Source: Hyaloperonospora brassicae (Eukaryota > Oomycota > Peronosporomycetes > Peronosporales > Peronosporaceae). Taken from it: 64,000 nucleotides of DNA. The notes below the pieces were generated by a model. The model was given only the letters and a program-made list of their open reading frames with translations. It was not told where the DNA came from and did no database searches. The DNA lies in assembly GCA_947650285.1 (NCBI GenBank), contig CANTFL010001216.1:186001-250000 (forward strand), read 5' to 3'. Below are positions 18,396 through 29,131 of the stretch, one piece after another (within the stretch, counting starts at the first letter, position 1; each line of letters opens with the position of its first letter). The translations under genes and the position numbers were made by a program.

Positions 18396-21181
18396 TCACA
18401 CCTCTTCGATTCCTCGCTTCCTCGACACGGTCGACAGGACGTTTTCTTTTGCAAAACTGCTGCTGTCTTCGTCAAAAGTCAGCTCGGGAAAGTCGGCAAA
18501 ATCGTTCAAGTCGTCTACGTTCGTCTGCAACTCCTTACTCTCCTTCGTGACACCACCTGGCGAACTGGGAGGTCGCAAGTCGGGATCTGTCGGCCCACGG
18601 AGCTCAGACGTAGGAAGATACTGTTCCTCTTGCCCTCTCCTTGCCTCAAACACCGATGCCTGGTCAGTGTTTGGGCCTTCCTTTTGCATTGCCGTAGCTC
18701 CGATGCTTTCCGGTCTTACCGGTGCGTACTCGGAAACTGCACACACGCTGCCGGTTGTGCTGCTTCCGACTACCGGAGAGAATCCATCCATCATTTGTGT
18801 CGGGCTGTTGCTGCCATCTTCACCAAGTCTGCCCGAAAAACTGTCTGATTCGGTAGAATCTGAACACGTTTCACGCGACGATTGTCGTGACAAGTTCCGT
18901 ATGCCCGAAAAAGTGTCAGGTGACCATCCAGATGCAGTATGCTCATAATCCGTTCTTTGCCCGGACATTCCCACCTCATCATCTCGAGAAGGCAACGTCC
19001 CTGAATCGCGCGTAGCAAAACTCGTTTCTGTTGCTGGTAATGAGCTCGAAGCTCTCGTGGGTTGCGATGTCGGAGGAGCAAATGAACACTGGACTTTCCG
19101 TACGATGGGCACCACTGTTATCTGGATGAAGCGCTCAATCGAGGTCAGCACGTCCAACTTTCGTGGCTGCACGTTCGTGGGTTGCTCGTGCAGGATATCG
19201 ATCACCAAGCCAATATTGTTCATCACGGACTGGGCCTTCACACTGTAAAGCGTGTTGGGAGGTGCGCAGTTATTGGCCAACGCTCGCTTTGCAACGTGCA
19301 GCTGTTCGGCGTGTGCCCTCTTCAACGCTTGCACTTTGTCCCAGTACACTTGTGCATAATCTGCTTGATTTGCGCCGCCAACAGACGCTTGCCTACTGGC
19401 GGAACTGCCCCCATTGTGTTGCTGTGGCCAGAAGTACTGTGATCTCCGAGAGTTGTTCTGTTCCCGATATTGATGCAACTCAGCGTCCGCAGATACCTTG
19501 GGATCAAGATAGTTGCCTCCACCTGCGATAAGTGAGTTGTAGCTTTTTGCACTTCCACCAGCGTTCTGCTGTGCAAAAAGCTGGAGCTTAAGCTGTTTTG
19601 CTTGACGCTGCCACTGGGCCAACGCATTCCTTTGATTCCACAACAACTCAATGAGCACAGATTTGTCCAGATGCTGGATTTGAGCTGAAAATTCTTGAAA
19701 GGTAGCAACACGTTGCTGCGTGTGCGTCGAGTCGGATCGATGTATGTACTGTGGGTGCTTTCGGAAATCGTCAAGCTGCTGTTGTCCTTCCATACTGCCG
19801 CGGGATACAGCTTGTCTTGGCGAATTTTCGACGTTACTCTGGACCGGAAAGTTCTGACGAGATGGCGACATGACCATAGTGGACGGATAACATCGGTCTC
19901 TCTGTTGCCGGTGGCTCTGCGTGCTCATGCCTCGGTTGATTGCGTTCGTCTGTTGTTGTAGTTGTTTGTGCGCATCGTTAGGTCCACACGACTGCGTCTG
20001 GTCACTCATCATCGACTGGAACGAGTTTGCTGCACTCATCGACTGACGCGTTGCAGAAAATGTCGAAAACCTGTCGCTACTAGACTGGCTTGGCGCAGAG
20101 AATGCCGACGGACCGTCGCTGCTATTCGTGTCCCGAGATGGTGCCAGAGCGTACTCGTAACTGCGCGCCTGTGAGGATTGATTCGTCAAGTAATTACTTT
20201 GCATCCCCCTCGACACTGCCGACTGTTGAACCTGAGTCTCGTGGTGCGAATTGTCAAAGCGTTGACTCGCGCTTGAAAACAGGACAGCGTTGTTAGCTTG
20301 GGCCATTTCGACCTGCAAGAGTTTATGAATCTCTTGATCCATTGCCGCTACGTAGACATTCTAGTGCACAGCACAAGACCCGGTAAGTAATCGAAATTGA
20401 GGAGAAAAAGAGTCTGCAACTCATCTCACGACCCCAAATGTCGTCAAACACAAAACAGTACGTACCCGCGTCTTCGCCTTTTGGCACACCTGCACCTCAA
20501 TATTCGTCGCAAGCTGCCGAATCCTCATATCTTCCTGCTCTGGATGCGTGTTCTGCAGCTGTCGGTAACTAGCAAGACACCAAAATCACAACAAGTGAGC
20601 CATGAGCAGCTCACACTCTCAGCCGAAACTCTTGCGACACAGCAACGTCCAACGCACATTCGCTGCAGATACGTTCGCCTCAGAAGCGTGTCCTGGGCAA
20701 CCGGTTGCTGCTGCTGCTGCTCCTCTCGTAACATTGTCCTCTTTTCCTGCTCCTCCTCTTGACCGTTTGCTTCATCCACCTCTTCTTCTTCTTCTCCTTC
20801 TTCTTTCTCGTCTGCCTCCATCTCGTCCTCTTCTTCCTCCTCCTCCTCCTCTTCTTCTTCTTCTCCACCTGCGGACACCGACACGAAAGGACGCCACTGC
20901 GCTCGACACTCGTCTCTGTCTCCGTCTTTGTCCCTGTCTCTTGCCGCCTCCTCGTCCCCGTCTCTGTCCTCTGTGTGCATCGTGCGATGGGTCCGCGCGC
21001 TCGCACGTCGTCTCCGGCGCCGCAACTTCTTCTCGTCGGCCGTCCCGTCGCTCGTCTCGTGCTTCGCGTCCACTGCCATTGTCCCGTCCTTCTCCTTGTG
21101 CGTTGGTGCGCGCCTACGCGGTCTCGTCTTGCGGCTTCGGGTGCTACCGGTCGCCTTCCGCGCGTCAGGACACGACGCCAT
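18396..21181 (-). CDS. KIX-domain, Gln/Ser-rich transcription coactivator, possibly Mediator subunit MED15 (three exons)
   Basis: Exons on the minus strand are 21181-20658, 20568-20466 and 20360-18396, joined in phases 2 and 0 (introns GTGCGT..TAG 89 bp and GTACGT..TAG 105 bp), about 863 residues. The N-terminus has basic stretches and a run of Glu (about 106-150). A helical segment spanning all three exons (QDTLLRRTYLQR, then YRQLQNTHPEQ, MRIRQLATNIEVQVCQKAKTR, then NVYVAAMDQEIHKLL) resembles the three-helix KIX fold of MED15-type proteins. A long Gln/Ser/Asn-rich middle follows, then a helix pair (VYWDKVQALKRAHAEQLHVA, IERFIQITVVPIVRK) and an acidic-hydrophobic C-terminus (DDLNDFADFPELTFDEDSS) like an activation domain. 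The function, linking activators to RNA polymerase II, is inferred. Another KIX coactivator cannot be excluded. Confidence 0.62.
20795..20872 (-). repeat. Polyglutamate-coding GAA/GAG tract
   Basis: A TTC/CTC run on the plus strand encodes about 12 and then shorter runs of Glu in exon 1 of the KIX/Gln-rich gene. Such trinucleotide tracts often vary in length between isolates. Confidence 0.8.
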
Positions 21182-21630
21182 CTGCTGTCAATGGCCTTTT
21201 TCGATCGCCGCCGCTTACTGACGAGTGTGTGAATTGAATAGTGGCGGCTAAGTGCGGGACGAACAAGAACCGACCAATCACATGGCGGCGTTCGAGTGTC
21301 GAGCTCGCGGACGTGGGCTTGACGGCAGTTTGTTTTGTTTTGTTTTGTTCGATATTCGTCCGCTTGGCGGTTTCTTGACTGTTTCTTTTTGCTGTTTTGT
21401 ACATTTTGGTTTGCATTGATTTAATCGCTCAAACATTTGTCAAGTGTCGGAAAAACGATCAAAAAACACTACTTTTCGTCCGAATAATTCCACGTACTGA
21501 CATAAGTTCAATGTTGAACGCAGAGCGTGACGGACCATGACTTACAACGCAATGAGCTATCGACAAGCGATGCACAACTGGATCAATGTTCGTGAAGGAG
21601 CCCACCGTCTTCACACGAGAACTTCAGTGA
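21182..21630. other. Spacer between two minus-strand genes
   Basis: This holds the 3' flank of the CTC1-like gene and the upstream region of the KIX/Gln-rich gene. A short (TTTTG)n run sits near 21330-21350. No gene seen. Confidence 0.6.
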
Positions 21631-24600
21631 CTAATCTGAAGACGCACACGACAACTGCAACTGAAGCTGTGCGAGTCGCCGTCTCAATTCGTCTCGAACA
21701 TGCACTCGATCGACGCGTTTGGCCTCTAATTTCGGCAGTGTCACCGTTGACGTTGTAATGTGGACATCCTTGCCGAACGTAAGCACAGATGTGTTTTCTT
21801 TCTGCTTTGCACTGAAAAACTGCCGGGCAACCACCACAATCGATCTCAGCGACGGCATCGCATCGACCACAAATGCCCGCAATTCGTTCTGGTAGTATTC
21901 CTGCTCTCGCTCTGCTTTGCTTGTTGCAAAAGAAGCCGTCGCAGAGCGTCCAGAAAAGTAACTCAGTCGGTCCACATAGTTCTGCACAATGTCGTCGAAA
22001 CGTCGGCGCTGACCATCCGAACATGTGAGCAACTCCCACGCAACGTCGTCTTCCAAGAACAACTCTGCTTGACCAGAGCCATCGTCAATGATACATCGCA
22101 CGGTCGTCCCCATGTACGTCCGAGCTCTCATCATTAGGTCAGATGGCGACATTTGCTTCCATCGCCACGCACAGTCGCCCGACGATTGCGACTCGACTTG
22201 CGGCTCTTCATGTTTCCAACGGCCCCGACGCTTGTCGAGCTGCATCACCTGGTGACACAATCGACATTTGCGCTTTAGCAACACGTAGCTTATGTGCATC
22301 ACTCCAACCACGTAACGATACAACGTTTGGTCGATGGTTGAAGCGTAGTAGAGGTCATTAATAAACGTCGTTCTCAAAGAGCCGAAGAGTTCTGCACTGC
22401 ATGGTACCGGCAAGCAGTCGCTTGTCGTAACTAGACGTCGAGCTGCTGTCGAGTGACTCCACTTCAGGAAAACCTTGTAGCTTGCCCGTGCGATAAATCC
22501 ATGCAGTCTCGAGAGTTCCACGACGGCACCCTGTTGCAACGTGCCCAGCAAACCAAAGAGTGACGTATCTGCACGAACGTCAACAGTATCGAGATGGTGC
22601 AGATCGCGAATAGATAGGACGCACATCAACCGTCGACTCAAGTCTCTAGCAACGTTGCTGTCGCGTTTCCAAACACCCTCCACAGTACTAGGCACACCAC
22701 TAGCAAGTGGCTGATGCTGGGCGCTAGACCGCCAGTAGTACTTCTTTGTCGTGATCATCCCTATCACAGATACAAGATGAGGCTTGTGCAGATTTGGGTC
22801 GAGTATCATCGCAACTGACTGCTCTCCAACGCTGAACGCACCGACGAACCGTTGCGGCGGACTTATCAGCGGTTGCTGAAGCAGGCTCGAGACTTGAACG
22901 ACTTCTTCTGACTGCTCGAGAAAATATCGAAGAGCGCTCATTGCCATTATTTCAGAAGCGGTAGCTTCAATCGGTACTCGTCTTATCAGATGTCGAGCTT
23001 CAACTGTCCCTGCCACTTTCGTATAACATGCTCCGTCATTCGCACACGCTACCACAAGGCCGCTATCATCGATGTGGGCTTGTTGGCATATATCATGCAA
23101 TTTGCACCGCGCCCACTCGAAGGTATGGCATTCTAGTCTCACTGGAACAATCGGATGAGAATCCGCTTGGTACACTCGAAAATGACGCCCTCCGTTCATG
23201 AGCGTGCCATTGCGTCGGCAATGAAGACGACTCAAAGAATCGAAGCAAAGGAGTTTGTCGTCTTCAGCTTCCGCAACTTTCTCCCAGTAGTCAATCGATA
23301 CGTCCACTGCCGAGTCTTCGATACTGTAGTGAGATGGGACGCGCGGCCCGCCGCCGCTTTTGACGACTTCATGCGCCCGTACTCGATAGCAGCCTCCTTT
23401 CTGAATGTACCAGTGACTGCTTTGTGAGCTGACCAAGATATTAGCAGTGCACACTGACTTCATAAAGCGATCTGGTTGAAGACCGTCACCTACTGGACAT
23501 GCGATGCCATGGAAAACTCGATACTCTGGCAAGGATCCTGCTGACCGAATACAGGATCGCGGTAAAGCGTCAACATGGCTTACCAAGAACACCACCTCCT
23601 GCGATTCCTGCGCGTCACGTGTAGCCTTTTCTTCAAGTGAAGTACTTACATGTTCGTCCTTACTCATTGAAACGAATACAACGTCGGCCACTGAGCACTG
23701 TAAGCACAAAACCACCGGAAGCTGGACTTCGTCGAACGGGTCGGCATAATCGACCATGATATCAAAATTACGAATCAAGTACATGCCACGACCGCCGACG
23801 AACTCTAGTCCCTTCTCGCTACAGTCTAATATCATGGAAATCGACGCCGTACGGTCATAAACTTCCAGGTCCCCGTTGTCAATACTTCCTCGAATACAAG
23901 CAAGAAGAAGGCACCAGTCAAGATCCTTGGCCGACATATGTACAGATCGACGTTCGCCAAACTTTTCGAAACCACCAGATCCCGCGTTAGTGATATGGTC
24001 CAAGTTGCTCTCGACAAAAGATTGAAGCTCGAGTATTGTAAATGCCTTCGTCCACGTCAACATCCTTTCACGGCGGGGCAAAGATAAGCTGATGCAATTG
24101 TCCGCGTTCGCAGCGTGACATTTGAGAAAGAAGGCACTGAGAGTCATCGCTGCTCGATTGCGGCCATCACCCCGCAAAAAGCCCATTTTCCTTGCCACTT
24201 GAGCAACCGCTTGTCGACGTCGAGTGTGTGGAAATGATAACGACGGAGACCGAAAATGCGCTTGCTTGACTTCTCCGAAGAAGAACTTCTTGTCCATTAC
24301 CTCCAGAAGTTCTAGAAGCCACATGGACAGCACCGCCGATTGAGCGTGGACGTCACCCAGATACGACCATTTCTTGTTTGTTCTGTTTCGATGAGAGACG
24401 GTATCCGGTGTAATGCATGGACCACTCGGATCACCGAAAGTCACGACAGCAAAGTGACTTCTTGGGCACAAGCCGATCATCAATCGACCACCAGCCGGCG
24501 TGGGCCACCGGAGAACGTGAGCGCCGCAGACCCGAACGCGAGCACCTTTGCGGAGTCGAACCAGTTCTTGTTCGAGCGGAAAGTGAAAGAGCGAAACGAC

Positions 24601-25795
24601 AACTCGTGTCCCGCTCAATCCTTCTAGTTCGATACACTCGTCCCATACCAAACGAACCACTTTGCCTTCGTAGTCCAGAAGCTTCCCGCTGCAGCGTAAA
24701 GCGTGATCCATCGAGCACGATTTGAGCGAATCGTCAATCCATTCTGACATGACGTCACAGGAGGAGGCTGGCGCTTCCCACAAATGCACGATAGTTTTCC
24801 CCGTCTGCTTCGAAACGTGGTCAGGCGGGTGTGCATGTGTGGCTTGAAGCAAGAACACTTCGCACTCTCGGGAATACACTTTCACCAAGTCCGTAAGTAA
24901 CACGGTTTTTCCAGGGTGCAGGAACAAGTGCCAGCGCATACTATAGAGTCCAGTAAACATCACAATGACAGCACTTTGCGTCTCATTAGAGCTACGAGGG
25001 TGCTCCACCTCTACAAAAAAGTGGCTGCTTACACAATCTCTTTGCCGCGAAATCGAACTCACGCTTGTGATACGACCATACACTGCATGCACACGTTTCC
25101 GCTTTGCTGTTGCTGTTTCACCATCGCCATTCGTTGTATGTGCTGCATCACGGCCACATGTCTCATGTCGCCAACGCGCTGCAAGTGTTGCCCATCGTTC
25201 ATTACCGGAATACATCGGTGGGTCGATTGTCTTGTAGCTCGCTCTAAGTAATCGTAGCACGTCCTCTTGTGTCCAATGCTCGTCCGTTTCATCCACCGGT
25301 AGTAACGGCGCCGGGCACTGGTCGTGTATCTCGAGAAACACTGAATCAGAGGTGGACACACCACCGAGAGCCTTCTCTACTAGCACCCAGTGTTTCACCA
25401 GCACCAACTGATCCACCAAGAACGGACGTGGGTCGAGAAGCAAACTTGGCAGCTTGTGTTTGCAGTCACATAGATGCAACACGTCGCAATTGTCGACTTG
25501 TTCTCCAAAATAGAGAAATCCTGTGACCCACACGCGACTCGACGTATACGTCACAGCGTCCCCTGCTTTTGTTTGCGACGCCACTCGATGCTGGTCCACA
25601 CATCCAACAGTATGACGAACAATGCCATTTGGATTCAGAGTCTCTTGAGGATTCTCAGCGGCCAGCGACGTCTTGACGACATGCAGGAGCTTCCCAATGC
25701 TCCAGATCTGCAGACCTGCACAAGTAGAACCACTGCCGGGAGACTGCTCGGCTTCCCTGCAAGTCGTTACGGATGAACAAGTGGTGAGTGGGCAT
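21631..25795 (-). CDS. CTC1: CTC1-like telomere CST-complex subunit (two exons)
   Basis: Exons 25795-25771 and 25715-21631 are joined by a 55-bp GTAACG..CAG intron (phase 1), about 1369 residues, which is close to plant and animal CTC1 length. The large exon is open upstream of its first GTG, and the short first exon supplies the only good ATG. CTC1 with STN1 and TEN1 forms a single-stranded-DNA-binding, RPA-like complex that assists fill-in synthesis at telomeres. The translation looks like serial OB folds. The first (SRVWVTGFLYFGEQVDNCDV followed by CDCKHKLPSLL) matches the CTC1 N-terminal pattern. The C-terminal OB has a partial zinc ribbon (CRLC near residue 1154, with a later Cys), then VRCIIDDGSGQAELFLEDD and VAWELLTCS, as in CTC1 and RPA70 DBD-C. 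Assignment rests on pattern recognition; another large OB-fold protein is possible. Confidence 0.65.
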
Positions 25796-26249
25796 CGCAG
25801 CGTCTAGAGAAGTGTAACGAGGTGTAAGTGGAGGTACCACGTCCGCTGCTGCTGTCGTAGCTGCTGCTTTACGTGCTCGTTGTTTACTTGGCGCGGCATT
25901 GATATTGCCATTATTAGTTGATGTTATTCGAATAGATTATTGTTGTTACGATTGTTGCCGTTGCGACTATTGCGAATATGTAAACTATTGCTATTACTCG
26001 TAGTTGTGAGTTGATCGAATCAGCCTCTGGTGCAATATTGGTCGAACGGCTTGTCACAGATTGCACGACGAATTCGTCGCCCTTTGCTTCATCGTTGTTG
26101 TCATTATGTGGTTTACAAAATCAAGCAGACACGACCTGTTGCTAGTTAACCAGTGAGTGACAGGGAAATGGAGGTAGACGTGTGTATGATACCGAAGTAT
26201 AATACGCTAACGCAGAAAGAGCTGCGACTGCGATTGCGAACCGTAGGGA
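25796..26249. other. AT-rich spacer, no gene seen
   Basis: Rich in TTG/TTA triplets (near 25900-26000). It lies between the start of the CTC1-like gene and the predicted 3' end of the next minus-strand gene. Confidence 0.5.
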
Positions 26250-27297
26250 TCAAAAGGCTAAATAGACGAGCAACAAGCTGCATAGAAATCAGTGAAAGCG
26301 ACTCGAGGTCCGTCGGGGTCAGCAACACTCACAAAGTCGTTGCCAGCAGTTTTGACCGAGCTGCGAGCGGAATTCCACCGAAGAGGTTGACGTTGAACAC
26401 AAAGGGCTTTTGTGGCGGAGGAAAGTGCAGGAAGTACAGATCTTTCGCGTAAGCTTTTGCCGACAGCGAAAACACAATGACGTGTTGGCGGTGCTCGACA
26501 TCAATCATTGCCCCATGTCTGAGAGCCTGCGTGGTTTGAATCTCATACGTTACCCCTGGCATCGATACACACGTCCTGTTCGGATCGTCGTTGTATTTGA
26601 CAGTGCTTCCAATGTCGCACATAGCACGTTCTTCTTCGCCAGTCTCTTGCAAACGATCGCGCTTGTCGTCGTCGGAAACAGTATTGCGAGCGTACCAATG
26701 TCATTAGAACGGCTCCTCGATAGAAATGGTTCGCGTGCGTCCTGACATCCGTTGGCAAAGCAAAAACGGAGCTCGTTCCAGTGTTTGCCGCTTTACGATA
26801 GAGGAGAAAGCTCCAGAGTTGACCCTTCGGTATGAGAAGTGCCAGTTCAAGCACTAAACAAAGGACTGAAAATTTATCGTACCCATTCCAAGGGTTGAGT
26901 TTGGCGGCTAGCGATGTGTAGCGCGTCGTGAGGCGTGATGACTACATGGCTGTCGTGGCTGTTTGTTTTGTGATAACGCTTCACGTTGGTGTTACTAATG
27001 TGTCGTAGAGGGGATGAGAGGCAAGAGAGACGACGTCTGACCTTGTTCGTGCAACAACAACAGCGACAAAGTGCGACCGACGACATGGCATCGATCGGGA
27101 AGGAGGCGAAAGCTTTTGGATCGCGATTTGCCGCCGAGCGAGGAAGTCGAGCACCAAACTTTTGCTGCATCACGTTCTAAGTACTGTAAATACAGAAATC
27201 GCTCGGTACGTCTATGTTGCGTTGATAGTGCTACTCTCTCTGTTGTCTCGTGACGTGTTTCCGCCTGCTTGACAGACAGATAGGTACATACGAACAT
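26250..27297 (-). CDS. Unrecognised four-exon gene, possible C-terminal membrane anchor
   Basis: I do not recognise this protein. A phase-consistent model on the minus strand uses exons 27297-27042, 26865-26696, 26643-26333 and 26277-26250, with introns of 176 bp (GTCAGA..CAG), 52 bp (GTACGC..GAG), 55 bp (GTGAGT..CAG), giving about 254 residues. The best coding signal is exon 3 (GEEERAMCDIG, TCVSMPGVTYEIQTTQALRH, YAKDLYFLHFPPPQKPFVFN). Exon 2 includes ELALLIPKGQLWSFLLYRKA. The last exon turns the end into a short hydrophobic tail (TTFLLLVYLAF), which would fit a tail anchor. The first exon is the least certain, because an alternative frame starting at an internal ATG (27170 region) is also open. 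Transcript data would decide the join points. Confidence 0.42.
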
Positions 27298-27808
27298 GGC
27301 TATCGAGGTGTTTGGCTTTTACCGCATGCACACTTACAAACAACTTTACCCTTTAAGTGCATGTGGGTCTTTCCTATGGCTACAAGCTTTTGTCCGCGGC
27401 CCGTTTGGGCGTGACAGCGGAAGCAGGAGAGCCACATGAAAGGTATGACAGCAATGATTGCGGATGTTATGCACGTCAGGATGCGGTCAGACACTACTGT
27501 CGGAGCGGAGTAGATTGATCCGGCCGATGGCAGATGGACACCCGTCGGTTTCTCAACCACGCACCTGTTGCGAGACAACGACAGTTCCGTCGAGTCACGT
27601 AATCATCCCGTGCGTTTCTGGATCTGGATGGCAAAACACACGACCAGCTTCATGACTTGTTGACGCGCAATAGCTTGTCAACTACAGTCTACGCATACGC
27701 CATCGTTCGGACAACGCTTTGACGAAGCACCTTCCAATTGAGAAAGAAGCCACGTTTATTGCCTCTATCTATGGATCCCAGAAAAAAGTTATTGACCGGA
27801 TCCGTGTC
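27298..27808. other. Intergenic, no gene seen
   Basis: Open frames on both strands (27300-27578 minus and 27719-28048 plus) have no recognisable content. The second is the shadow of the small minus-strand gene downstream. Confidence 0.5.
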
Positions 27809-28096
27809 TCATTCTGCACCTCCTTCACTTGCCCTCACGAAGCAGCCATCGCTGTTGTCGTTCTTGTTGGTGTTCTTGTTGACGTGTTGCGAGCGGGCAA
27901 TCTTCTCTTGATTCTCGCAGTAGCGTTTGTACACGATGCCGCACGTCGTAAACACTTGCGTCGTGAGCAGAATGTTCCAGCGTTGACTCCACAAATACCC
28001 TCGAAGTGTCACCATTCCGTTTCCCGGAAGAAGAGATGTGGGAAATGAATGGCGTGAATAAAGCACAATTGTAGAGAAAAACATCCATTGTGCCAT
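27809..28096 (-). CDS. Small hypothetical protein
   Basis: A 95-residue frame, or 69 residues if the second in-frame ATG at about 28018 is used (MVTLRGYLWSQRWN). The middle, WNILLTTQVFTTCGIVYKRYCENQEK, has an even hydrophobic/aromatic pattern that could be one transmembrane helix followed by a charged Lys/Asn/Asp-rich tail. No family is recognised. It starts only 40 bp from the oppositely oriented DUF4604-like gene, so the two would share a promoter. Support is moderate: length and composition only. Confidence 0.4.
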   Translation of the reverse strand: MAQWMFFSTIVLYSRHSFPTSLLPGNGMVTLRGYLWSQRWNILLTTQVFTTCGIVYKRYCENQEKIARSQHVNKNTNKNDNSDGCFVRASEGGAE

Positions 28097-28136
28097 TATT
28101 GTTCGTATTGTGCCGTCTTCTTTTCACCGCATTTAA
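28097..28136. promoter_or_regulatory. Very short divergent intergenic region
   Basis: Only 40 bp separate the upstream ATG of the small minus-strand frame from the ATG of the plus-strand DUF4604-like gene. If both are real, transcription must start within this gap or inside the partner gene. The sequence ends in CGCATTTAAATGG. No motif is proven. Confidence 0.35.
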
Positions 28137-28634
28137 ATGGATGACGACAATAATTGCGAGGACAGCCGCGTCCGTGGCTGGAATGCTGGCGGCAGCAGCG
28201 GAAAAGCGCGGGGCAAAGGACCGCAGTTTACGCGTGTGATCCCCAAGTTTCTCCAGAAGTACCACCAGGCGCCGGCGATCCAGGCCAAATTCGCGACACT
28301 GCCAAAGTTAAGCGACGAAGAAGAGGCAGAGCTGGACGACGTGCAGCAGGCGGCGATTGACGAGTATGTGGCTACAACAGAGAAGAAGAAGGAGAAGGGA
28401 CGTCGTGGGGAGGACAAAGAGAAAGGATCAATGTGTACAGGGGACGTAGATGATGATAGAGATGGCAAGAAGAGGAGGAAAAGAGACTCGACGAGGGGAC
28501 AGAGTATCGTGCAAATGGGCACAGCCAATACGTTGAAGAACGCCACGAAGAAGACGAAAACGAAGCGCATACAAAGTGACCGACCAGCGCTTTGCAACAA
28601 CAAACTGCTCTCGTTCTCAATGGACGATGCATGA
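28137..28634 (+). CDS. DUF4604 / KIAA1143-like small nuclear-type protein
   Basis: 165-residue single-exon frame. Features: near the N-terminus GPQFTRVIPKFLQKYHQAP; then an acidic DEEEAELDDVQ segment; a long Lys/Arg/Glu/Asp-rich middle with likely nuclear localisation signals (DGKKRRKRDS, KKTKTKR); and the C-terminal LLSFSMDDA. DUF4604 proteins such as human KIAA1143 share the same plan: an N-terminal (V/F)-x-R-x-x-P-x-F-L motif, a charged middle and a C-terminal LLSF(D/S)xxE/D. Their molecular role is not well established. Assignment is by this plan only. Start chosen as the first ATG, directly after an AT-rich TTTAAATGG. Confidence 0.55.
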   Translation: MDDDNNCEDSRVRGWNAGGSSGKARGKGPQFTRVIPKFLQKYHQAPAIQAKFATLPKLSDEEEAELDDVQQAAIDEYVATTEKKKEKGRRGEDKEKGSMCTGDVDDDRDGKKRRKRDSTRGQSIVQMGTANTLKNATKKTKTKRIQSDRPALCNNKLLSFSMDDA

Positions 28635-29131
28635 GATGGGCAGATTGCTTGGCGGACTTGAAGTGAGAGCGTAGTGTCGATAAATTCGATGCGTTCAGAG
28701 ATCATAGCTGGGATGCAGTTTCGGAAGATCAGCTCTCGATAGACGTTGCTTGACTTACGATGGTCGGGCTGTTCGTCGTAGGTTGTCACCATCTGCACGC
28801 TCATGCCCCTTACTCCTCCGATGTACATCCGTTGACTTAGTCAACCTTTAGCAACAACATTCTGGTCTACTACACTTCACATACTCCTTTAGGGCCACTT
28901 GCAGTCTCGAAACAGTGTACACACCTTCATAGTTGCGCGTTCTAGCCACCTTGACATGACAAGTCCGCCAACTCTGTACCCTGGTCAACACACACTCAGC
29001 GAACTCCTTTTGAACAGGTTGTCATACATCTGAGCTGTATAGTAGCTAGCTGGTCAAGAGCAAGGATGTCGACCTGTCTTTCACGGCAGCAAAACGCTAC
29101 TACGTACGCCTTCCAGCTCAGATTTAAGCAT
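28635..29131. other. Intergenic, no gene seen
   Basis: This lies between the convergent 3' ends of the DUF4604-like gene and the nucleotide-sugar transporter. No supported frame. Confidence 0.55.

Noticed and set aside
20602..21237. 211-codon plus-strand frame over exon 1 of the KIX/Gln-rich gene
   Set aside because: Pro/Leu/Ser-rich reverse of Glu/Lys codons; shadow.
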